This document shows, in pieces, positions 56,569-64,000 of a stretch of DNA of 64,000 nt. The stretch is from NCBI GenBank assembly GCA_026210745.1, contig CP110630.1, positions 6,758,001-6,822,000 on the forward strand. The letters are read 5' to 3'. Source of the stretch: Exobasidium rhododendri (lineage: Eukaryota > Basidiomycota > Exobasidiomycetes > Exobasidiales > Exobasidiaceae). The notes under the pieces were generated by a model, which made no database searches, had not been told where the DNA came from, and was given only the letters and a program-made list of their open reading frames with translations. A program made the translations under genes and the position numbers. Each line of letters opens with the position of its first letter. Within the stretch, counting starts at the first letter, position 1.

Positions 56569-57984
56569 CTACAAAAGATACAGTACAAAGAGGATCGATG
56601 AGATGGACAGAATCGCCTTCGAGGGATTACTAGATGATAGCGAGGAAGATGCACCAGAGTGTGCTGAAGATTGAGCCGCTACATGGGCCGAGGAATTAGA
56701 GACTGAGGAAGATGCTGGGAGTAGGTTTGTCGTGGTTGGTGTGATGTATGATACTGGATTGTATGCAGCTGCAACGGGTCTGATTGCAGATCCACTGGGT
56801 ATTCCTAGTGGCATGACGTTACCAGTAACGTACTCTGCAAAGGTAGGGTAGGTGATGTTTTCAGGGTATGGATTGGTCTCATTCATGCACGCCGTGAGCG
56901 GCACAATGTTCTTGAACTTGGCCTTGATTGTTGGGTACTGTGCAATCAATTCATCCATGGTGCCTGCATTGATCTCGTGAGTGAGTACAATGTTGCCGTG
57001 TTGACTGTAATCTTCGTTGATGATCTTGTTGTAGTTGGCATCAATCGTGCTCTTGGGTTGGGTGCCGAGCGGTTGAATTTCCCAGTCGTCGGTGTCGTAC
57101 GACCAGATATTGGTAGACATTCCCAGACCAGTGGCAATGGCACGGACTCGATCGTCCACATCTCCGTACGGGGGTCTCCAACATCGAGGTGTGACGCCGG
57201 TGATATCTTTGATGGCCTTGGCAGTGTAGTACAACTCAGCAAAGACCTGGACGTCGGTCAATTGTGTCATGTATTGATGACTCCATGTGTGCACACAGAC
57301 GTGATGTCCATCGACGATACCTCTTTCTGCTTCCAATGGCCAGTCCATGACATTAGAACCGATGTAGAACAGTGTCGCCTTCTGGTTGTTTGTCTGCAGA
57401 AAGTCATAGAAGGCATTGTGCGAACAATTAGGACCGTCGTCAAAGGTGAGACCCCACGTTTCCGGCTCAGCACACTGCCAGATATCTTCGGGAATGTTCT
57501 TGTGCTTGGGTGTGTGACAATTGGACTCGGTCCACCAACAATCTGGATCGGCAGTAGCGTTGTATTTCACACCAGTGAAGACTCCCTTTCCACCCGTTCC
57601 TTTGAGCTGGACATCACTGGGTATGATTCCACTGTTTTGGATGTTCTTCCAGACGGTGGTAGCTTTGGTGTCTCCACTGACAATCGCCGCCGTCTCCCAA
57701 ACAGTAGGAAAGCTCTTGCTCATTGCTGCGACAGCGGGAATGTTGTACGGTGTGCATTCCTGAGTAGCCGAAGTAATGGACGCATCCGAGGGCTCATCTG
57801 TAGGCTTTGAAGAGGATGCAGCCGCACGCTTCACAGGCGTTGGTACCAGACGACGCTCGTGTGCTGCAGCGTGATTAGTATACTGTCGCTTGTGGTGGAC
57901 ACCGTTTCCGGCATGAGCAGAGCTGCTTCCCGCTAGGAGTAGCTGGAGAAGAAAGGTCACAGTGACCGCAGTGGCTGTGTGCAT
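56569..57984 (-). CDS. GPI-type chitin deacetylase (carbohydrate esterase family 4)
   Basis: Deacetylates chitin to chitosan in the cell wall. A single exon, 471 residues. Signal peptide MHTATAVTVTFLLQLLLAG; Lys/Arg dibasic positions near 32 and 53. The NodB domain shows all family motifs: motif 1 TFDDGPN, motif 2 HTWSHQYM (metal-binding His pair), motif 3 RPPYGDVDDRVR, motif 4 DTDDWEIQ and motif 5 VLTHEINAG. The C-terminal 60 residues are Ser-rich and end in a hydrophobic segment (ILSISSILFVLYLL), a GPI-attachment pattern. The start is the first ATG of the frame. The 295 bp between its stop and the DUF1748 start hold that gene's promoter. Catalytic residues look intact. Confidence 0.95.
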   Translation of the reverse strand: MHTATAVTVTFLLQLLLAGSSSAHAGNGVHHKRQYTNHAAAHERRLVPTPVKRAAASSSKPTDEPSDASITSATQECTPYNIPAVAAMSKSFPTVWETAAIVSGDTKATTVWKNIQNSGIIPSDVQLKGTGGKGVFTGVKYNATADPDCWWTESNCHTPKHKNIPEDIWQCAEPETWGLTFDDGPNCSHNAFYDFLQTNNQKATLFYIGSNVMDWPLEAERGIVDGHHVCVHTWSHQYMTQLTDVQVFAELYYTAKAIKDITGVTPRCWRPPYGDVDDRVRAIATGLGMSTNIWSYDTDDWEIQPLGTQPKSTIDANYNKIINEDYSQHGNIVLTHEINAGTMDELIAQYPTIKAKFKNIVPLTACMNETNPYPENITYPTFAEYVTGNVMPLGIPSGSAIRPVAAAYNPVSYITPTTTNLLPASSSVSNSSAHVAAQSSAHSGASSSLSSSNPSKAILSISSILFVLYLL

Positions 57985-59873
57985 GGCTTTCTCTTTGCTG
58001 CCTGTATATGAGTGTGAAGGAGAGAGATCGGAAAGGACGAGAGGAAAGGAAGAAAACGAATGTGAGGCTCTCCGATGGCAATCAATGAAGGTGGCAGTTG
58101 TTGAAAAAAGAGAGTGAGGGGAAAGTGTAGAGAAAGGACAAGAGTGGCATGTAAGATGTGGTGAAGCAAAAGAGGAGCTTTCTTAAGAGGATATGAAGTG
58201 ATCGGAGAGCGAAATTTGCATTACACACACACCTCATCTAGCCCCTACATTTCCTTTCTTCCATCTCGACGAACGTTGATGCGAGATCAGAGTAAACATG
58301 CAACGCAGAATAATATATAAAATGATACTCAGAATCCACTGTTGAGGGAAAAGGGGAGACCAGGGAAAAATTGGGAATTCCCTCTTTCCTGACGCACACA
58401 CTGCTCTTGTGCCTCCGCGTCGTAAAAAACAAATAAGGCTAGAACAAAGTCAAAGAATCTTATCGGGCTCCGAGGATTCTTTGGGACGCGCAGAAAGCGT
58501 GGGCTTGCGTTCGTTGCATTAATGGGCTGGAGAATCACATGTGCTTCGAAAGACGGACTTCCCGTGTGCAGTAGTAGGAGAAGGGCAGGCAGTGAAATCC
58601 CATCTGTTGTGATACGTACCCATGCATTGCTAAAATTGGAACATAGACGGCATCATCATCTGCAGTCGGCGAGTCATCTCTTCTTCAGTGCATCATCGCA
58701 AACATGATCGTAGCCTTTGTGAAAACTTGCATCATGATGCAGCGCTCGCTTGTTTTGGAGAAGTGATTGGGGCAAGACTGCATCTTATGAAGCGATCACA
58801 CTTGTGATGCTGAAGTGCTCGGAGCTTAAAAGCTTTCTTGTGCCTTGGCACGAAAGAGGACAGCACACCTCGGGTTGGAAAGGACTTCAGAGGGGTCCTT
58901 GAAAATGAATGGACGTGCATCTGATGTCGGCCGCAGTCCTTGGGCAACCAGTAAGGGTCGTGGAGAGCACCACAGCCATGACAATTTGCGCACTGGGTCT
59001 CAACGACAGCTACTTCTGTGCGCGTGGCGACAAAAATGCAAACTCGTGCACCTTTCCTTTCGACTCTAGATCTTAGGGCTCTATGCGGGAGAGAGCATCT
59101 GTCCCTTCTTTTCCAGGTACTGTACTCATGAGGGCGTATGTGCAAGAGCTGTAATTTCCCTCTTTGATACGTCACATTTCAATTCTCAAGGATAGCTGCC
59201 TGTTTGCCCTTCACGTCTCTTTGATTATGTGTTTATGATGATGTCCCTCCGCAACGGCTTCGAACTACTATCTGGGACGCAGTGACTCAGAGAGTTGTGG
59301 GAGAATCCTTGCAGTGTCGTGTGCCTCGCCCCTAGGCAAGGAAAACGGAGTTGTTGGCTTCTAATCTCCAGTGAAACTCTCCATGGAGGTTTTGCTCTCA
59401 TGTGGGGGACCATCTCTTCGCAGTCATGCCGAGTAAAACCGAGAGATTCCGGCACCGACTAATATCGAAATGCATTCAGGATTACAATTTGTATAAACCA
59501 CTCTAAAGTCGAATCGTGAATATCTGTAATTAGAATGGCAGTCGCCCCGGTTTTACCTTATCAGCCAGGACAATCGATATCTCTTCTTTGGTATAGGGAA
59601 AGTCCTTCTGTAGGAGAATACATTACAAGTGGAAATCTCGCCGAAAAGGGAAGATTGGGCGGGTTGTCAGCCTCTAGAAGCAGCATTGTTGTAAAAGATT
59701 GCTATGCTTCTCGTAGGAGGGGTAAGTGATCATATGTAGAGCTTTGTTGCGTACATGGGGATTATATATGCCTGATCCTCCTCATGCCCCTCTTGCGCTG
59801 CTGAGTCCCCCATCTCCATCGCTCGTTTCATTCCCTCTCGGTGATCGTCAGCTCTCTTGTGTACGGGCACAGA
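57985..59873. other. Long divergent intergenic region, no gene supported
   Basis: About 1.9 kb between chitin deacetylase (minus) and an MFS transporter (plus). The sequence next to the deacetylase (57990-58200) is AG-rich on the plus strand and is probably its leader. Open frames, for example 58732-59175 on minus, have no recognisable features. TATATAT-like sequence at 59763-59769 is about 105 bp before the transporter ATG. Confidence 0.5.
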
Positions 59874-61934
59874 ATGGCCGATCAATACACCACCACCTCC
59901 ACGAAGGACGCGATCCCTCGCACCAATGGAGCAGCAGTGCATATCCCGCCGGCTTTCGCCCCTTCAGTTAGCAGCGCGACGACGTCGAACTGCAAAGATG
60001 AGAGTGCAGTCAAGGCAGTCCAGCGACCGCAGATGCGAGGTCTCTCACTGACAAGAACGCACAGTCGAAGGGAAGTGTACGACGCTGACACAGCTTCGAC
60101 ATACGGCGAATTTGGATCGTACTCTAGTGGCGTCAAGGTGGAAGAAGAAAAGGATCAGACAAAGCGAACGAGCAGTCGACCCAGATCAAGCAGTCGCGAC
60201 AGTGGCAGTAAGGGCAACCCAAGCAGTAGAGGTGCCAATTTCAAGCCTGCTGCTGCTCATCATGGCTTTGCGGAAGAGGCACACGACTATGTCCACGAGG
60301 ACGCCAGGGAGAAGGCAGAGGAGGAGGAGATCCTGAGGGACGTAGAGCGAGGGCATAGCGGAGAGAGTGTGCGCGAGAAGCAGAGCCACGATCACGCACA
60401 CGCACACAACGTAGACCTGGAGAAGCAGCAAGAGCAACAACAGAAGAGCAACAGCGACACATCGAGTTCTGCCACAAGAAGACCGAGTGAGATCAGCACC
60501 AGCTCAGCGGAAGAAGAGGAAAAAAGGGACCCGAATCTCGTCACTTGGGACTCACCATCATCACAGGAGAATCCTCGCAATTGGAGTCTGCACCGGCGGT
60601 GGTCTGTCATCGTGATTGTGTCAACGTACACGTTCCTCAGTCCGCTATCGTCCTCCATGATCGCTCCAGCATTGCCCACTATCAGCGCTCAATTTCACAT
60701 CACGAGCAGCGTCTTGGAGAGCTTGATGTTGTCTGTCTTTGTGCTGGCGTACGCAGTTGGTCCACTCTTCCTTGCGCCACTGTCTGAGATGTTCGGGCGC
60801 AGAATCGTTCTACAGAGCGCCAATGCCTTCTTCATCATCTTCACTGTGGCTTGTGCAGTGGCTCAGGATCGAGTCCAACTCTCCATCTTCCGATTCTTTG
60901 CCGGTCTGGGAGGCTCAGCACCACTAACGATCGGTGGTGGTACAGTCTCTGACCTAATGTTGCCCGAGGAGCGAGGTGTTGCGATGTCCATCTACAGTCT
61001 TGGACCTCTTATGGGTCCAGCATTGGGGCCTATCATTGGAGGGTGGATCATCCAGAGAACCGGGAATTGGAGATGGATCTTTGGTGTGGCATGCATTGCG
61101 GCCGGTATCACTGCCTCGATAGGACTGTTCATCTTGCCAGAAACCTACGCTCCCAAGATCCTCGGTGACAAAGCAAAACGTCTGCGAAAGGAGACGGGGA
61201 ACGAAAAGCTCCACACCGTCTTCGACCAAAATGCAATGACATGGCAAGCAAGGATGCGTCACAACATGGTTCGCCCTTTCATCTTGATTGCAACACAGCC
61301 AATCATCATCGTGCTCGGCTTCTACCTCATGATCACGTACGGATGCATGTACCTTGTCTTGACGAGCTTCGCTTCTGTGTTTCAGGGTGTGTACAATGAA
61401 AGTGTCGGGATCGCCAGCTTGAATTACCTATCTCTAGCACTCGGATTCACGTTAGGCGGCCAGATCTGTGGACGATTCAACGATCACAACTACAAGCGAT
61501 TAAAAGCGCTGAATAATGGCGTCGGACAACCGGAATTCAAACTGCCAGTCATGATGGCCACTGCTTGGATGCCTGCAGCTGGTCTCTTGATCTATGGCTG
61601 GTCTGCACAGTATCACGTTCAATGGATCGTGCCAAACATCGGCGCTGCCATCCTGGCGTTCGGTATGATTGCCACCTTCCAATGCGTCCAAACGTATACA
61701 GTCGATACGTACAATCTCTACGCTGCATCTGCACTGTCTGCAAACACCTTCCTGCGGAGTCTGGCTGGCTTCGCCTTGCCTCTAGCTTCGGGAAGTCTGT
61801 ACTCTAACCTAGGGTATGGCTGGGGGAATACCGTCTTGGGACTGATCTCCGCCGTGGTCGGGATTCCAGCCCCTTTCCTGCTCTACAAATACGGAGCAAA
61901 GATCCGGGCAAAAAGCCAGTATGCCTCCGACTAG
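59874..61934 (+). CDS. MFS transporter, drug:H+ / polyamine type (DHA1)
   Basis: Proton-coupled plasma-membrane exporter; substrate not determinable. A single exon, 686 residues. Residues 1-235 are a long cytosolic tail rich in Ser, Glu, Arg and Gln with a HDHAHAH patch. The membrane part begins NPRNWSLHRRWSVIVIVST, the usual DHA1 entry, followed by twelve hydrophobic helices. Motifs: LAPLSEMFGRR (MFS motif A), RFFAGLGGSAPLTIGGGTVSD, SLGPLMGPALGPIIGGWI (antiporter motif C) and WRWIFGVACI, ending LPETYAPKIL in the central loop. The ATG at 59874 is the first in frame. The N-terminal tail is much longer than in typical members (about 50-150 residues). Confidence 0.92.
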   Translation: MADQYTTTSTKDAIPRTNGAAVHIPPAFAPSVSSATTSNCKDESAVKAVQRPQMRGLSLTRTHSRREVYDADTASTYGEFGSYSSGVKVEEEKDQTKRTSSRPRSSSRDSGSKGNPSSRGANFKPAAAHHGFAEEAHDYVHEDAREKAEEEEILRDVERGHSGESVREKQSHDHAHAHNVDLEKQQEQQQKSNSDTSSSATRRPSEISTSSAEEEEKRDPNLVTWDSPSSQENPRNWSLHRRWSVIVIVSTYTFLSPLSSSMIAPALPTISAQFHITSSVLESLMLSVFVLAYAVGPLFLAPLSEMFGRRIVLQSANAFFIIFTVACAVAQDRVQLSIFRFFAGLGGSAPLTIGGGTVSDLMLPEERGVAMSIYSLGPLMGPALGPIIGGWIIQRTGNWRWIFGVACIAAGITASIGLFILPETYAPKILGDKAKRLRKETGNEKLHTVFDQNAMTWQARMRHNMVRPFILIATQPIIIVLGFYLMITYGCMYLVLTSFASVFQGVYNESVGIASLNYLSLALGFTLGGQICGRFNDHNYKRLKALNNGVGQPEFKLPVMMATAWMPAAGLLIYGWSAQYHVQWIVPNIGAAILAFGMIATFQCVQTYTVDTYNLYAASALSANTFLRSLAGFALPLASGSLYSNLGYGWGNTVLGLISAVVGIPAPFLLYKYGAKIRAKSQYASD

Positions 61935-62272
61935 ACGGTGCTCGGCCCCCGTCCCCTTCCACACAACGTGCTGTCCCCACCGTGCCCATGTAACACCACC
62001 TTCATACCTTCACTTTCATCACTGCTTACTAGTTTGCGCACGATACATTAATCACTCATCTCTTGCATTATCCATTTTCATTAATCTCAATTAGAGGACA
62101 CACAGATGGGTTTCGTGAGGGGGAGGGGGTGAAAGAGTGTATGTGAGGGGAGGTGAGGGTGCTTTCGTTAGGTGAGACGTGTATAATACAAGAAGTACAT
62201 GGAGAAAGAGAGAGGGATTAAAGACAGTAGGAAAAAAATGGCGTTGGAGGGAAAGAGATACAAGAAAATCAC
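61935..62272. other. Convergent 3' region
   Basis: About 340 bp between stops of two convergent genes; no gene or distinct structure seen. Confidence 0.6.
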
Positions 62273-64000
62273 TCAACGAAAGGCAGGGGTGCCGTGGCCG
62301 CGAGCGTTGAGATGATCCTGGTAAGCTTGTTCGTCGTCTGGGTTGACAGGGGACGCGTCAGCAGCAGCAGCCAGGTGCGAAAAGGGCGGGAGTATCGGCT
62401 GTTGCTGGATCTTGCCGCCGCCGCCACCTTGCACTTCATTCAGGATGGTCGAGGGAAGCTGGTGATGAAGAATCGGCTTGGGAAGCCCAGATGAGACATG
62501 AAACATGGGATTAATTGCTTGTTGATGATGTTGATGTTTTTGTTGATGTTGTTGTTGTTGTTGTTGTTGTTGTTGGTGCTGCTGTTGCAGTTGTTGTCTT
62601 GGTAGCGGCGGGGGTGGGCCTTCGCGACTTGGCAAGCTTCCGCGACTGATGGATGGACCTCGATGAGCGCTCTGACTAAGTCTTCTCGTCAAGGATCTAG
62701 GTCTGGCTCCTGCAACAGCTCCCTTCCCACCAGTGCCGCTTCGTCGAGTGTCGTTGTAGTCTGTGTCGCTTTCGCCCTCGGCGATGGAAGCAAAGGACGG
62801 CAGCGTGTACGATCCATGCGCAGACGACGGTAGAGGAGGAATTGCACCGTTCGAAGCAGTCGATCCGCTTCCCGGTCCTACAGTGTAAGGATGAAAACGT
62901 GGGGGAGCCTGATGATGAAGAGGAGAGGCTGAACCTTGTCGATGGGCCGACGACGTTCGACTTCCGTGGCTTTGCCGACTATACGAAGGCCGTGGACCGA
63001 TCAAGTGCACCGGTCCTGGACTGGTGCTGCCTGTTCGATGTCTCACCACTTCGGCCGCCGTCATGTTTTCCATGTTTTGAATGAGCTGGTGATCGAGGGA
63101 GCTTGTCATTGAACGGGTGTCAAACGAGTTTCGATCGACTCTCTTACTTCTGAGCGACGACGAGGAAGCGCCGTCGATGAGCGCTGGAGCAGAACTCAAG
63201 CTGACATTAGACCCATGTCGATGTATCGCTTGAAGCTGTGATCCCGGGAACGTCGCTCGAGCAGGGCCAGGGTCACTGTCCCCTGTTTGAAAGGACTGCA
63301 TCGACTGCCTGCGCGGATCTTCCATCGCGAGCTGGTGATGCATGAGCCTACCCACGTCATCTTCGTACTCTCGCATCTGAGCCTGTCCTCTTGATGACGA
63401 TCGAGGTGCTTGCCATGCAGGATTACTGGACGTGCCGCTACTGACTTGACCGCCATACGGACCATAGGGCGAGTATGGGCTTGTGGAGGCGTTGTTGGAA
63501 TAGTGCGGAAGGAAGGACTCTGACATGGGATTGTGTGACATGATCGGCTGCTTTCCCCGTGACGTCTCACTGGGGAAGATGGAGGAGGCAGAGGCGCTGA
63601 CTCCTGCATTCAATGCTGCCTTTTTCGTATCACTGTTGTCTGCCAGCGTCAGCCATTCCACCTGATCTCGACTGTTGGAGTCGGCCAGGATCTGATTCCT
63701 CTTCTGCATGACCGCTCTCGCCCTCTCTCGCGCAATCTTTTCCTGTGCAGCTCGCTTTGCCTTTTCTGCCTCTCGAGCGGCCTTTTCTGCCAGCTTTTTT
63801 GCTTTCTTGGCGTCGAGAGGAGGTGGAGCAGGTGCAGAAGCAGCACGGGCAGCGGCATCTGCTGCAGCCTGTTGAGAGAAGAGTCTTCCACTGTGCTCCG
63901 CTGCGAGTCGTTGCGCAGGTGTGGAAAGGATCTTTGACTCTCCGTTGCCGGTCTGTGTCCCGTTTGCAAGATGAGCCTGTTGCGGTCTACTTTGATTGTC
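62273..64000 (-). CDS. Uncharacterised protein with coiled coil and polyQ (5' end outside window)
   Basis: Not recognised. The frame is open from the window edge (64000) to the TGA at 62273-62275, giving 575 visible residues; an ATG at 63709 is likely internal because the frame continues without a stop upstream. The visible N-terminal part is an Ala/Lys/Glu/Arg-rich helix, probably a coiled coil (KKAKKLAEKAAREAEKAKRA at about 61-80, then AQEKIARERARAVMQKRNQI). A short conserved-looking piece follows (RDQVEWLTLAD). The rest is disordered: Ser/Pro/Tyr-rich, with a polyglutamine/histidine run near 500 and a Gly run. Possibly a regulatory or RNA-associated protein, but there is no domain to base this on. 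Confidence 0.75.
   Translation of the reverse strand, partial: DNQSRPQQAHLANGTQTGNGESKILSTPAQRLAAEHSGRLFSQQAAADAAARAASAPAPPPLDAKKAKKLAEKAAREAEKAKRAAQEKIARERARAVMQKRNQILADSNSRDQVEWLTLADNSDTKKAALNAGVSASASSIFPSETSRGKQPIMSHNPMSESFLPHYSNNASTSPYSPYGPYGGQVSSGTSSNPAWQAPRSSSRGQAQMREYEDDVGRLMHHQLAMEDPRRQSMQSFQTGDSDPGPARATFPGSQLQAIHRHGSNVSLSSAPALIDGASSSSLRSKRVDRNSFDTRSMTSSLDHQLIQNMENMTAAEVVRHRTGSTSPGPVHLIGPRPSYSRQSHGSRTSSAHRQGSASPLHHQAPPRFHPYTVGPGSGSTASNGAIPPLPSSAHGSYTLPSFASIAEGESDTDYNDTRRSGTGGKGAVAGARPRSLTRRLSQSAHRGPSISRGSLPSREGPPPPLPRQQLQQQHQQQQQQQQQHQQKHQHHQQAINPMFHVSSGLPKPILHHQLPSTILNEVQGGGGGKIQQQPILPPFSHLAAAADASPVNPDDEQAYQDHLNARGHGTPAFR
62548..62574 (-). repeat. (GTT)9 repeat, polyglutamine-coding on the minus strand
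   Basis: Nine pure GTT units (CAA codons on the minus strand) inside a longer Gln/His-rich coding segment (62517-62600). Confidence 0.85.

Noticed and set aside
58732-59175. 147-residue open frame on minus between chitin deacetylase and the MFS transporter
   Set aside because: His/Arg/Cys-rich without pattern, overlapped by other short frames; no start context or splice support.

Overview
The window reads as nuclear DNA of a basidiomycete fungus, most likely a smut-lineage (Ustilaginomycotina) species. The inference rests on gene content (VelB-type velvet protein, CHS7, C2/EF-hand PSD2, Spg1/Tem1-like GTPase, GPI-type chitin deacetylase), on short GT-AG introns (about 50-100 nt, mostly GTGAGN donors) and on polyglutamine-rich regulators. 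No tRNA, rRNA, CRISPR array or recognisable transposon was found. Exon boundaries were read by hand from splice signals and protein-family continuity.

Left part (1-26.3 kb): the 3' part of VPS13 (lipid transfer), two adjacent minus-strand genes for secreted modular proteins (7.5-10.4 kb), a 2.4 kb gap, a velvet regulator, NADP-glutamate dehydrogenase converging on it, a C2H2 plus Zn2Cys6 transcription factor with a 3 kb upstream gap, and mitochondrial aconitase. Centre (26.3-37.5 kb): a possible tiny membrane protein, a Spg1/Tem1 GTPase with seven exons, an RTA1-like seven-helix protein, then three more secreted modular genes (31.7-37.5 kb). Right part (38-64 kb): CHS7, an orphan 683-residue protein, thioredoxin reductase with a targeting extension, a GPI-type aspartic protease, a G-protein alpha subunit, PSD2, a NAT9-like acetyltransferase, a DUF1748 mini-protein, chitin deacetylase, an MFS transporter and a partial coiled-coil/polyQ protein.

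The most interesting content is the five-gene family (7471-8766, 9118-10433, 31685-33147, 33839-35065, 35420-37461). Each protein has a signal peptide, a low-complexity Tyr/His/Pro/Ser-rich N-terminal region, and two to five helical modules of about 55-70 residues. Eight modules share Trp-x3-[Leu/Val]-x7-[Leu/Ile/Met]; the alternating modules carry Phe-Ala-x2-Val-x2-Leu-Arg-Gly instead. All seven introns of the family are phase 0, and five lie 5-7 codons before a module tryptophan, which suggests growth by module-exon duplication. I do not recognise the family; secreted effectors or wall/matrix proteins are the leading guesses.

Several housekeeping genes bear on the cell surface and secretory membranes (VPS13, PSD2, CHS7, chitin deacetylase, RTA1-like, aspartic protease), but they are dispersed, on both strands, and do not look like one co-regulated cluster.
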